A stretch of DNA of 64,000 nucleotides from assembly GCA_020205615.1 (NCBI GenBank), contig JAINUW010000728.1:267001-331000 (forward strand), given 5' to 3'. Source of the stretch: Panax quinquefolius. Taxonomy: Eukaryota > Streptophyta > Magnoliopsida > Apiales > Araliaceae. Below the pieces are notes generated by a model that was given only the letters and a program-made list of their open reading frames with translations, was not told where the DNA came from and made no database searches. Of this stretch, positions 11,631 to 22,300 are shown piece after piece. Made by a program: the position numbers and the translations under genes. Positions within the stretch are counted from its first letter, which is position 1, and every line of letters starts with the position of its first letter.

Positions 11631-11649
11631 TTTAGCGCAAGTGGTAGAT
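11631..11649 (+). other. Polypurine tract (Copia copy A)
   Basis: AGCGCAAGTGGTAGAT precedes the 3' LTR. The intact form in the other copies, AGTGCAAGTGGGAGAT, overlaps the end of pol. It primes plus-strand DNA synthesis. Copy A has a G to T change inside the purine run. Confidence 0.75.
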
Positions 11650-13527
11650 TGAAAGTAATATGCACACAAGCCAATCATGTTTGATGATAAAGCATATACT
11701 TTGTAACAATCTTATTCATTTATTAATAAAAAGTATTAATTTATTAAAGGCTTTTAATTATCTACATGATGCTGTTTTATAATATATGATAAACCCATAG
11801 TTTTAAGCAATGCTTTTAGAATAATGATGATGATCATTCTAATGAGATCTAAATTCTTAGAAAGCTTAAAACTAAAATAGTTCCCAATCATTGGATTACT
11901 AAATTGGGGATTAGTGAATCCAGGATAGATTGGTACATACGTGCTTGCTCATTGGATGAGGATGATTGATCTCACGATCATCTGTGTGGAGACACTAAAG
12001 CAAGTATGTAGGTGCTTATTAGAGAATAAGTTCATTGAGCGTGGCTCGCTAAGGAATACCTAATGGAGTTTTACTTCACTGTCAATAGGAATTCTGTAGT
12101 GATAGTAGTAGTCAAGTGATCCTTGGACTTGAGATCATCATAGTATCTTGTGTATGATGAGTTATACTTTGACTTATTCCTTAAGACCCTTAGGGTATAT
12201 CAAAGGGTATACTTGGGTATAATAAGTTGTACATGGATATAATGTATGATCAATAAAGAATCTACCACTTCTAATAAAGGAAAGAAATGTCTATGTGATT
12301 CGATAAATGACAACCCAAAGTAGTCCTTGGCAAGGCGTAATGAAATTAGAAAGGAGTTTCTAATTTGTATTATTTGGAGTTGTGCATTTAAGGATCGAAA
12401 TACATATAATTAAATAAAATAAGACTTGTGATAATTCCATGTCTTATATTTAATTGGGACATTGTATGGTGGAAGGATTGAATTATACGGTAACTATTTA
12501 CTCAAAGGTTCTTTAATGATTAATGTTGAAATCTATATTATCCGGAAAGTAGATTTGATCGCTAGGGAGGCTTATCCCTATTGTAGAATAAATATTATTT
12601 ATTTAAATAAATTAATTGTTTAATTTATTTATTTAAATAAGATTAGAATTGTTCTAATTGATTTATTCACAACCGGTTTAATATGGAGAACCTAAAGGGT
12701 CACACCATAAAAGGAAGAATAATTATTTAAGAAGTTAATGGCATAATCGTAATAATAATATGTTATGTATATTTAATTTAATCTATGGTGATAGAATAAA
12801 TTAAATAGCTTAATATTTATTATTTAATATTTTAGAAATATTAAATATAAATTAATAAGAGGAGTCTTATTAATATTATTACAATTATTATTATTATTTT
12901 AATTTCTAAAAGAGTTTAGAAATTAATTTAATATAAGTACTCTCATTTATTTCTAATTGGATTAGGAAGGAAAATTAATTAAAGGAGTTTAATTAATTAT
13001 CCCTAATAAGATTAGGGAGCCCATTTAATTAAAAGAATTTAATTAATTAAATAAATACCTTATTTTAAATAAGGTGGGTTACTTGACATCTATAAATAAG
13101 AGAGATTTATTATGGGTATGGTGGGATACTTTTACAACACGTAATAATTCCAATTTGTTGGGAGAGTACGCCTTTCTATAGAGATAGAAAACTAGGGTTG
13201 AGCCAATACCCTTCTTCTTGAAAAAGTCTTTTTCCTTGGTGGATCACCTCTAGAGGCCAAACATATGGGTGGCTAACGTTGATCAAAGGAAGGAACCAAA
13301 CCCGGTGGATTCAAGTTGAACGCGAAAGGATTTGGAGGTGAACTTGTACCTGAGGAAGCTCGATCTTCAAGGGTATGATTTTATTCTTTATCTTTTCGTT
13401 TAATTAATAATTGTGCATAAAGGGTGATCCGGGTATATGGTTTGTAAATTTTTTAAACTCTGATTTATCTCGCTTCCGCACTTATTTATGCAATTTGATT
13501 GCGTTCATGAATATTACAAACCTAACA
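11650..13527 (+). repeat. Copia copy A, 3' LTR
   Basis: 1,878 bp, TGAAAG...CCTAACA, following the polypurine tract. It matches the 5' LTR but has accumulated its own small indels (for example near 13020-13100). The exact duplication TTATT follows it. Confidence 0.92.
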
Positions 13528-14120
13528 TTATTTTGGTTAAATAAGGAGGATTGAGTAAGGAACTCAATCTTTATATTTTCTATGTGAATTAAAAGCATGT
13601 ATGCCATGTTACTATAATTATTATGATATGTATGTTTAGCATATTATTATGTGTTATGTGATGCATGAAAACTGTTAGATTTTGTTGGGCTGTCGAGCTC
13701 ACTCTTGCAAATATCCTTTTTTGCAGGTTAAAGATTTAAGGTAAGGATTTATGCTACGTGAATTATAGTGATCCATATTCACGAAGATTACTTATGTTTT
13801 ATGGGAAATGTATTTAATATTTTGAATGTAACATGTTGTTGAATTGTAAGTTGAGTTATCCGGTGTATATGGATATCTATTGATGATGTAAGACTTTGTA
13901 TAGTCATTTTGTTGTAACGATTCATGATATAGATTTGAATCGAAGAGATGTAATGTAAAGGTTGCTATTTAGGGCAGTAAAGAAGGAAATGTATAAAAGT
14001 TTTAAATATTCCGCATTTTTAGTGATTTTAATATTGAATAATGATGTAAAGATAGATTAAAGTTGTACTGTTAACGATCGAGAATGAGAATATTATTGTA
14101 TGAATTTTGGGGTCGTTACA

Positions 14121-15280
14121 TATACATACATATATATATATATATATATTTACATTTTAAGTCCTGCCTGGAGTTTACTTCATGGCAGTTGATCAATCAT
14201 ATATATATATTTACAGCTTATATATATATATATATATATAACTGTTATTCAGCCTGTGGGCTAGATTTTCCTAAATATGGCCATTTCTCACTTTAACTGG
14301 TTCATGGTAACTAAACTAGAACCGTTGAAGCTGGAATGGTTTATATTTACTCAAATCTAATTCTTTTTCTAGCTTTTATTAGCCTGCGGGCTAGATTTGC
14401 TTAAATCTAGACATTTCTCACTTTAAGCGGTTCATGGTGACTAAACTGGAACCGTTGAAGCTGGAATGCTTAAATTTACTCAAATCTAGTTTATTTTCTA
14501 GCTTTTGCACATATTGCTTTATCACATGAGCCTAGGAATCATGTGATCACATATTTTGTTTTTGAATCTAGATTTAGTTCATGTGATAGACATTTTCAGC
14601 TGTATCCAGCTTATAAATTATTCACGGTGTCTGAATTTCCTTAGATGACTCTCATGCTCACAAGGAGTTCGGCATTGCTATGTATCTTATTTTCTCGAAG
14701 ATGCTTTGCATCTCAAAAATATAAGCAATCAAGCCGAACACATAATAAATTTGAAGTATCAAAGGCCTCAATTACTATTGAGCACAAGGGAATGAAAAAC
14801 CTGTTTTACAAAACTTCACTGCCATATCTCGTTAAAATTGAATTTTTATAAAAAAGTCAAACCCTTAGTATATAGGTGCGAAGGAGGCATAACACTACTT
14901 CCAAACAAATGCATATAGACCTACACACACACATATAAACATATAAAAGTTTAAAATGAAAAGTGGTGGTAACTGTGTTATCACAAAAGTTGGGGGGCGC
15001 CTAAGACCTTCCCTCTGCTTAATCAAGCCCCAGGACCCTAACGAATTTCGATTTTGCAGACCAGTTAAACAATGTCACACCACTTGGTCTTTGTGCAAAC
15101 CTTTTTTCGGTTGAGTTGGTGCAACCATTTAAAAATACCAACTGGCAACTCTTACAGTCAAATCGTCAACATATACATGTCGGACCTTTTCAAACTTGTT
15201 TTTTCAAACAAATCTCACCTAACATGAGAACACCAAATGACAAGAACAAAAAGGGACAAATAAAAATCCCGACGTCGACA
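14121..15280 (+). mobile_element. 5' LTR of the host Tat/Ogre-like Gypsy element (3' part)
   Basis: The end is fixed by CA at 15279-15280 followed by GG and a PBS. The left end is not visible: the solo LTR at 2125-14120 lies directly upstream in a TA tract, and the start may lie before it. Inside are two TA tracts (14130-14150, 14219-14240), a 130-bp tandem duplication (14251-14508) and a perfect 9-bp inverted repeat ATCACATGA/TCATGTGAT at 14521-14547. The last 410 bp resemble 1270-1664. No coding region is visible. Confidence 0.75.
14251..14508. repeat. Two tandem copies of a 130-bp unit in the Tat-like LTR
   Basis: Unit 1 starts AGCCTGTGGGCTAGATT at 14251 and unit 2 AGCCTGCGGGCTAGATT at 14381. 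Both run through CATTTCTCACTTTAA, GGTTCATGGT, ACTAAACT, GAACCGTTGAAGCTGGAATG to TTTCTAGCTTTT. Each contains a small palindrome (AGCC-TG(T/C)-GGGCT). Position in U3 suggests an enhancer-like duplication; that is inference. Confidence 0.88.
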
Positions 15281-15282
15281 GG

Positions 15283-15302
15283 TGGCGACTCTGCTGGGGA
15301 CT
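15283..15302 (+). other. Primer-binding site of the host Gypsy element
   Basis: TGGCGACTCTGCTGGGGACT begins two bases after the LTR end. It starts with TGG as required to pair with a tRNA CCA end. This TGGCGACTC(N)...GGGGA type is the one used by Tat/Ogre-like elements and is generally read as matching an arginine tRNA. The exact tRNA was not checked. Confidence 0.8.
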
Positions 15303-16032
15303 CCAGTAAGAGGGCTTAAACTGCTATTAAAAGCTTTTCAAAACTTTTATCTACTTATGTGTGGATGCTGCATTTACATTTGAATGAATGTGTACTAATG
15401 CTTTTTTTACTACACTTAGTGCTTCACACCATATCTGCCTGTGATATTAGTGCTTTGCACATATCATCATTTCCGTACAGTGAGACGCGATGTATGTGAA
15501 CGTATGTTGTGTGGTCCCTCCACCAGGAGGCTATCCTGTCAGTGTTTGATTACTAGACTCGTCGGGAGACTAATTCCACGAGGCTCAGGAAAGGCACCAC
15601 CCAGATTCGTTCCAGTTGAAAGATCGTATTAATTTCCCATCGAGTAAATTGTGATGATCTGGGGACCTTCATGCCAAAAAGCCGCGAGAGTAACCTAAGA
15701 TAGGTCAGCCTCTGATAAACCAAATGCGAAGGGAAGTCTCTTCATACTTTCCCATTTTAATTACTTGTAATTTCATTTCCATGTCAATCTCAATGTAATA
15801 AAATATATAATATAATATGTGAACATGCATATTAAAACATGTCATGTTATCTTGTCATTAAAATAACTGACATCCATTTTGAAGGATAATACTCCTAAAA
15901 AACGAACACATTACATAGCATGTAATATTACCACATTTTCCCAGACTAAACTACATAAGTCTTTTTTATAGGGAAACAATTGGTCCCGTTACCCGTTCAA
16001 AGTCCAAAAAGGCACTAATCCTACAGCCAAAC
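15303..16032 (+). other. Untranslated leader of the host Gypsy element
   Basis: There is no open frame of note. It contains compact stem-loops, for example CCTCC-ACCA-GGAGG near 15519-15533 and a GACTCGTCGGGAGACT region near 15557-15575. The GC content is higher than its surroundings (15480-15720). The part 15720-16030 is AT-rich with nothing recognised. Confidence 0.6.
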
Positions 16033-16387
16033 ATGGCTACATCTAGATAGCCTAATCCTACTCCTATCTCTCGCGAGGAGTTCGAAGGATTAAGTATTCA
16101 AATCATAGAGTTGGCTATTCTGCTCAAAGAATTACACAAGTCAACTCAGGGTCCACAAATACCCATCCACACAGAATCCTCTACACATGGAGGAATCTAA
16201 GGTCCGGACAAAGAAGTTTTAGCACTTGATTCTCAGTCTGATAAAACCAACAAAACCCCTGAAATCACCCATCTTAAAGAAGATTAGGACACTAGTGATA
16301 TTCAAAAGAAAGTTCTACAAATGGAAGAGACCATTCGATCCATCAAAGGGATTGGAACACACAGAAGTGTTTCATATTCAGACCTTT
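16033..16387 (+). pseudogene. gag: Host Tat/Ogre-like gag, segment 1 (N-terminus)
   Basis: ATG at 16033 opens a single frame to the chromovirus insertion. It contains SREEFEGLSIQIIEL and later DIQKKVLQMEETIRSIKG, a predicted coiled-coil-like stretch of the kind found near the start of Tat/Ogre gag, and ends at SDL. Three in-frame stops (TAG, TAA, TAG) all sit where one C to T change in CAG or CAA would explain them. The 5 bases CCTTT at 16383-16387 are the target duplication. The frame resumes at 32618 with CIFP and KFKTP. Confidence 0.8.
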
Positions 16388-19300
16388 TGTAACGCTCGAG
16401 AAAATCGGATCTTTATGTGAAATAAATTTAATTTGATTATTTGAAGTAAATGAATTTAATTGATTATTTATGTGAGTAAGATGTTTGAAAGTCATTCTAT
16501 GACCTAGAATGTGTGGATGTGGTTAGTATTCTGGCCATGTGCTAGGATTAATTATTTTGAATTTCCAAGACAAAAATAAATGTTTTCTAAGAAATTTTCG
16601 TAAAAACACTATTCAGCCGATTCTACTCGGAGATTAGGTTTGAATTCTGAGAAAAGCGTAATGATAGAATACGAAGACGTAATGGAATATCCAATAATAT
16701 TTCAGTAATGGCAAACAAAGTTTTCACCTGCGGACTTAAAACCTAAGTGTTAGGAAAAATTAGTTCTGAGAATTAAGCGTCTACGTATAATGATTAAGGT
16801 TATTATATGTGAGGAATATGAGTATGATACTAGTTATTATACGAGTATAGTACGAAGATTATTATGACATATATTATGAATATCGTACGAACTATATATG
16901 AAGAGAATACGAGAATTGAACGCGTATGATACGATTAGTCTTAATAGACTTTGAGTTCATAGACTTTGTATAATCCAATTAGACTTGGATTATGTCAAGT
17001 CTAATGGTTTGTGAAATTAAGCCCAAGTTAGGCCCGATATGGATTATTGTTAAGGCCCAAACCAAGAAAATAAACCATGGATCGAACCGATGGGTCACCA
17101 AATAGGTTAAACGCACGGGGCAACCCATGGGGGGGGGGGAACCATAAGGCATGTGGGCCAGCCACTTGACCACCAAGTAAAGTAGTTACTTGGTGGCTAT
17201 ACAATGAATAGTAAGGAGGTTGAGCTCAGTGACCATTTTACCCTCCATTTAGTTTTCTATAAATAGAAAGCTTGCTTAGTTCATTTGGTGTTTTGTAAAC
17301 ATTGACCAACATATAATGAGAGAGAGAAAAATGTGTGATATCAAGTAATCAAGTGAGTTCAAAGCAAAACATCAAGAGTTAATCAAGAACGCGAAGAATG
17401 TAAAGGTAACTTTCGTAAAACGTTAGTCTTCGATCTTTTTCGATTTCTTTTTCGTAGAGAAGTATGATTTGGTGGAGTATGTATCTTCCAGAGTCATAAG
17501 GATGGCTAATAGTGGATTAAGTCATTAGAAGTCAAGTATGATTAGTAATCATAAGCGTTTAAGTCAGTTTTAAAATCAAAGAAAACCGTAAAACGTTTAT
17601 TTGTTGTAGATAGACAAACTAAAAACCATCATAGGGTATGTGCATCTTGTTTGGTTAGGATGTAGATGATGAATCAATGGAGTTGTTCCATTTGATTTGG
17701 TGTAGAAAACTCGAGTAATGAAGTTATGGCGAAATTTACAAAAATTAGACGTTAAACGTTGAAAACGTAGAAATCTCGTATTAGTACTCGAAAGTTTCCA
17801 TTTAGCTCGGAAACCTTGGTTTTCAATGGCATAACGTGAGATAATGTATTCAAGAGTTGTGGACTCAAGAATCATCAAATTCCGACTTAGAACCAAGAAA
17901 CGAGCTATGAACGCTCAATAAACGCTAAATAATGAATTAATCGGTGAATTTCATGTTAAAAGATTAAAAAATTAAAAAAAATTCTAATAAAATCGTTGAG
18001 CATCTGATTTGTGAGTTAATGTATTTTAAACGAGCCAATTCAGATGTAAAACGAATAAGTTATGAGCCCAGGAATTTCATAGAACAAGAAAACTGGCAAA
18101 ACTATCTGAGGCTTAGGCTCAGCGCCGCAGCGCCACCCCAAGCATTAAACACTCGTGTCGCAGCGCCGGGTAGAGGGGGTAGACACAATGAAACTCATAA
18201 GCAGGAGTCTTGCACCACAGCGCTGAGATCGAGGCTTTGCTATTGTTAGTTGGCATCGCAAATACCAATGGTAGGCATAAAAGTAAAGCGCCATTACCGT
18301 AGGGCGGGGAAATCTTGAACTAGTTCGGGTTTTGAACCTAAATGATTGTAAGACCATTATGGGGAAAATGTATGTATGAAATGTACATGCTAAGACCATT
18401 CCTATATCGTATATCATGATGACCTTAGGAATTGAACGTAGATTGTAAGTAATGAAACGATGAACGTTAATAAGCCGTAAGGGCGGATAAATACTTGGAA
18501 CGAGTTTTATTAATGAAATAAATTCGGTTAAGACATAGAAGAGAAAGAAGTTGGTAGAAAAAATGTGATTAGATTGTTTGGTAGCTAATTACAGTGTGCT
18601 ATGATATATCATGTAGATACTGAAAAGACTGAGAACTATTGAATATTATTTGAAGACGCTTGAAGGCAAGTTTTCTTAACTCATGTCTAACCTTCGTGTT
18701 AGCCAAGTTTTCTATGATTCATGTTAAGAGATGCATGAATTGTTTTAAAGAAAGGGTCGATGTCAGTTTTACCTCGGCTAGACTAATCTTGAAGAGTTGA
18801 TTGATTTATTTACAAGTCTTTCAATCTAGAATTGTTAACGCTATCCTACGCCAATTGTTTGGTATGAATTCAAGGTAAGCCTGAGTATGAATAAACAAAT
18901 TTATTTTACATCGATTATTCGATAGGCACGCGAGGTTGCCAAAACTAAAACGTGAATATGTTTAATGGATGAATGTACAATAGGCTGATCACGTAGAAGT
19001 GCTCGTAAGATATATCGGACTTACGGTCTTAGTGTCGGGTTGTCCTTTTTCCTGAATGAAAACAAAAGAGAATGTTCATGGTCTTTGACCTACTCAGAAT
19101 TCCTAAGCTCCTATAAGTACTTCAAAATTATTTATAAGAAAGAAAAGTGCTATACAATGTTTCATAGTACTTCATAGCTATTTATTCAGTTATTGAAGAA
19201 TAATCCTATGATTCTTGACGTGGTTTTTATATTATACATTGCTAGACTTGCTGAGCTAGTTATGCTCACTTCTTGCTTAAATTATATGATTGCAGCTAAG

Positions 19301-19575
19301 GCCAAATGAATAGAAGGTTCTTAGAAATATGAAGGCAAAGCTAAGATGGATAATTAGTTATCCTGTAATAGACTAGTATGTTTGTATGTATTACACTTAT
19401 AAACAATAAAGAATGTATTCGGTTTCAGAACCTGGGAATGAATTATTATGATTGTAATAAGAATGTAGTTAAAACACTCTATTTGATGCCGTTTCAATGA
19501 AATGAATGTATAGTTAGTAGTACCGTGTAGCACCATCTGTCGGGTTGGAAGATACCCGAATTTGGGGGCGTCACA
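16388..19575 (+). repeat. Chromovirus 5' LTR
   Basis: 3,188 bp. TATA box at 17257. A GC-rich block with decayed GCGCCGCAGCGCC palindromes lies at 18119-18200, followed by long AT-rich U5-like sequence. Near the end is a GATTGCAG block (about 19288-19295) preceded by CTGAGCTAGTTATGCTCACTTC, similar to a block in the other Gypsy LTRs here. No coding region is visible; frames in it are short and chance. Confidence 0.92.
17257..17266 (+). promoter_or_regulatory. Chromovirus LTR TATA box
   Basis: CTATAAATAG, a canonical plant TATA box, repeated in the 3' LTR at 30222-30231. It is followed by a 5' UTR-like stretch with GAGAGAGA and then AAAGGTAA near 17400, which resembles a splice donor. Confidence 0.75.
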
Positions 19576-19578
19576 GGT

Positions 19579-19596
19579 TGGTATCAGAGCATTAGG
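19579..19596 (+). other. Primer-binding site, initiator-Met tRNA type (chromovirus)
   Basis: TGGTATCAGAGCATTAGG starts four bases after the LTR end. The first 12 bases are the standard initiator-Met PBS. Confidence 0.9.
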
Positions 19597-19816
19597 TTAT
19601 AAAATTTAAGGGGGGAAAGAACCTTAGGCTAATAACCTAGTCCGTAGAGGAGAATTAGGAGCTAATGAACTCTAGTTGAACGAGTTAACTAAGTATTGAG
19701 GAAACTCAATACTGAAATATTTAAAAGATGGAAAATAACCCTAAATACATTAAATGTGATTTGTGCTTATATTATTGTGTATTGTGTACTAATCAACATG
19801 GTATATTTTATTGTAG

Positions 19817-20400
19817 ATGTCCATTGATAGCTACATGTATAGGGATATACACGTAGTGAGAAAAGAGTCGGTGAACAGGATAGAGCGTGTACCGAGCCTG
19901 AGGAGGACTTTTTAGAGGAGGACTACTCAGAGGGGGAGATGGGATTAGCATCATACCTTGATATGATGATTGATGTAGAGGATGATATAGAGGTAACATC
20001 AGTTAATATGGTGATGACTGCACTAGAGCCAACACCTCTAGATAGAATGAGGGCATTATACCTATCGGTGCTTGACCGTAACGTGCAACTGAACAATATT
20101 GTTTAGAACCAGAAGGAGGAGATTAGTGATCTCCATGAGGCTAAAGAGTCTGTAGAAACAGATTTTGAGATTGAGCATGATGAGAAGGTGCTCATGAAGG
20201 ATAAGGCCACGGAGTATAAGAAGGAGGCCGTTGAGCTTCGTAGAGAATTGGGGTTGAGGGATCAGAAGATAGCACGGATGCCTTACATCCACAAGAGTAC
20301 TCATGAGGATTTCAAGCTAAAGATTTCTTGTTATTCTATTGAGTTGGGACAAACTCGACATACCATAAGTCGAGGATATTGTGTTGATTCTAGAGAATGA
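19817..20400 (+). pseudogene. Acidic, coiled-coil-like leader frame upstream of chromovirus gag
   Basis: Between PBS and gag lies a mostly open frame not obviously part of gag. From 19891 it is rich in Glu and Asp (TEPEEDFLEEDYSEGEM, then MMIDVEDDIEV). After a single in-frame TAG near 20103 (from CAG by one C to T change) it becomes a heptad-rich helix-like stretch (KEEISDLHEAKES, then MKDKATEYKKEAVELRREL). It ends with TGA at 20398-20400. An ATG at 19817 is in another frame, so a frameshift lies between. I do not recognise a family. It could be an extended gag leader or a separate small protein. The 320 bp after it (20401-20720) hold nothing recognised. Confidence 0.5.
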
Positions 20401-20720
20401 GAAACACGAGAATGTTGTTATGCAGTATTAGGAGTCTAGAATGGTAAATACTTTTGTGTAGTGACGTAAAGCCCTCTTTTGTATAATTAAAGGGTAGTCT
20501 TTTTGTAAATCCCAACTTTTATGAAGTTCAATTGCGGGATAGAAATGTAATAGCTTTTGTCTATGGAAAGCAATTTGTAAATAGTTTTAACTATGAAGAA
20601 GCATATGAATATAATGAAGATTTTATTAAATGTGCCTTGTTGTGTATGAGTTATTGTTTGGCGAATAATAACTAAGTAAGCAAATAAGTAATAATGAAAC
20701 TTTACTAATTTAATCAAAAA

Positions 20721-21690
20721 GTGCCGCCAAGAAGGAGACAACATAATCAGGAGGTTGAATCTCATAACAAAAACCAAAGGTGTCAGAATAACCCTATGCA
20801 AGAGTTCGTTAATTTATTAACGGCTATATTTAACCAAACTGGGGGTAGAGCTCCCGTAGTACCTTGGGTAGCCAGGACGACTATCTTTAAAGAGTTTAAG
20901 AGTGTAGGTCCGCCAGAGTTCAAGGTAACCACGGACCTAATAGAGGCCAAAACATGGGTGAAGGAAATAGAGAAGGCGTTTGTTATTACATGATGAAAGG
21001 GGAAGCCAACTTTTGGTGGGAGGCTCACCATTGTAGGGCTAGGACAGATGCTGTTACATGGGAACAGTTCAAAAAGGTTTTCTTCAAGAACTATTTTCCT
21101 ATTAGCATGAAAGGAAGGATGGAGATTAAGTTCCTAGAACTTAAACAAGGGGAGATGACGGTTCCTCAGTATGTGGCCAAATTCAATGAATTGGCAATGT
21201 TTGCTCCACACCAAGTGGACACGGAGGAGAGGAAGGCTCGTAGGTTTGAGCAGGGACTGAAACCCAGCCTTTATAGCAAGATTTTTATGTTCCACAGTGC
21301 TTCCTATGGGACCATTCTGGAGAAAGAAATCATTGCGGAGGGTGGTAGTGAGGCGTTGACCTAATACCACAAAGAGAGGAAGAATAAGAGAAAAGAAGAG
21401 GGAGGATCCAAGGCGGAGGGAGCCAGTGGAAGTGGTAGTATGCCAAAGAGAAAGAGTTTTAACTCCGGGAATACTGGAGTGAAACAAGGGGGCGTAGGAT
21501 TGAGGCATGCAAGACATGCGAAAAGAATCATTTAGGAGTTTGTCTGAAGGGGAAGCTAGTATGTTACAACTATGGGCAGGAGGGGCATATAGCACCTAAT
21601 TGTCCTAATCCTAAGAAGAACTAGGGATGTTTTATTTGTGGGTCGGTGGACCACATGGCAAGAAATTACCCGAATAAGGGAAAAGAGGGT
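20721..21690 (+). pseudogene. gag: Chromovirus gag with two damaged zinc knuckles
   Basis: The frame opens with an Arg-rich PPRRRQ leader typical of these gags, but its first codon is GTG at 20721, so the ancestral ATG seems lost. A core of retrotransposon-gag type follows: WVKEIEKAF, then, after a frameshift near 20985, KGEANFWWEAH, TWEQFKKVFFKNYFP and LELKQGEMTVPQYVAKFNEL. A stop (TAA, from CAA) lies at about 21362. Two zinc knuckles lie at 21562-21603 (CYNYGQEGHIAPNC; second Cys is Tyr) and 21628-21669 (CFICGSVDHMARNY; last Cys is Tyr), with a stop between. Both Cys to Tyr changes are G to A transitions. Confidence 0.88.
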
Positions 21691-22300
21691 AGCAAGGGTG
21701 CTAGTTGTGGTAAGTTAGCCATTATTGGACCAACACCATCGAGTAGACCTAATGCCCGTACTTTTAATTTGACTATCAAAGATGCGGTTGCATCAGTGGA
21801 TGTAATAACAGGTATCATTCCAGTCAACAAAATAAATGTTTATGTGTTGTTTGATTCAAGTGCTACTTGTTCTTTTATAGCATGTGGATTTGCTAAACAA
21901 TTAGGTTTATCCCAGAAAGATTAGAAATACCTTTAGACGTTAAGGTAGCGAACGAAGAGATAATTTCCATTGAACACATTCATAGGAATTATTTCGTAGA
22001 TATAAGAGGTAACATATTATCGGTAGATCTTTTACCGATAAGATTGAGAGAATTTGATGTAATTCTCGGTATAGATTGGTTAATTAACCATAAAGCGATA
22101 ATAAATTATCATAAGAAGAGTGTGAACCTTCAATTTTCTAAGAAACCCGAGGTGGTGTTTTACGGTAATAAATCATGGAGACGTTCTTGTTGTCTAACCA
22201 TGACACAAGCTAGGAAAATGTTGAGAAAGGGGTGTATAGGATACATGTGCCATGTTATGGATACCCAGAGAGTGGGAGCATCATTGGAATAGATATATAT
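21691..22300 (+). pseudogene. pol: Chromovirus aspartic protease region
   Basis: The pol protease cleaves the polyprotein. The segment ARTFNLTIKDAVASVDV leads to the active site at about 21851-21862, which reads FDSSAT, where the family normally has D-S/T-G-A. It then continues as CSFIACGFAKQLG. After a stop/frameshift at about 21924 the frame resumes near 22044 with REFDVILGIDWLINHKAIINY, a block that always follows the protease in Gypsy elements. The frame closes at about 22292. Confidence 0.82.

Larger units (their letters stand above)
4482..13527 (+). mobile_element. Copia LTR retrotransposon, copy A (complete ends, decayed)
   Basis: Two LTRs (1,889 and 1,878 bp) in direct orientation begin TGAAAGTAATATGCAC and end ACAAACCTAACA. 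The element is bounded by an exact 5-bp duplication, TTATT at 4477-4481 and 13528-13532. Internal order is PBS (initiator-Met type), a 2.3-kb leader rich in hairpins, gag, protease, integrase, a fragment of reverse transcriptase, RNase H and the polypurine tract. That order, integrase before RT, defines Copia. All coding parts carry stops and frameshifts, and the RT core is missing, so the copy is inactive and non-autonomous. It is 9,046 bp and lies inside the solo Gypsy LTR. Confidence 0.92.
2125..14120 (+). mobile_element. Solo Gypsy LTR split by a Copia element
   Basis: It begins TGTAACAATC and ends GGGGTCGTTACA, the short inverted ends TGTAAC...GTTACA common in plant Gypsy LTRs. After subtracting the nested Copia element (4482-13527) and one copy of its TTATT duplication, it is about 2.9 kb with no coding region, so it fits a solo LTR left by LTR-LTR recombination. 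The segments are 2125-4481 and 13528-14120. The right segment has a TTTTTTGCAGGT block near 13720-13730 matching a position shared with the chromovirus LTRs (pyrimidine tract then CAG). The lineage is probably Tekay/Del-like by resemblance, which is inference. Strand is taken from that block. Confidence 0.65.

Noticed and set aside
18019..18417. Overlapping open frames on both strands around the GC-rich block of the chromovirus LTR
   Set aside because: They are openings caused by higher GC in the LTR; the counterpart in the 3' LTR (30883-31342) has different frames.
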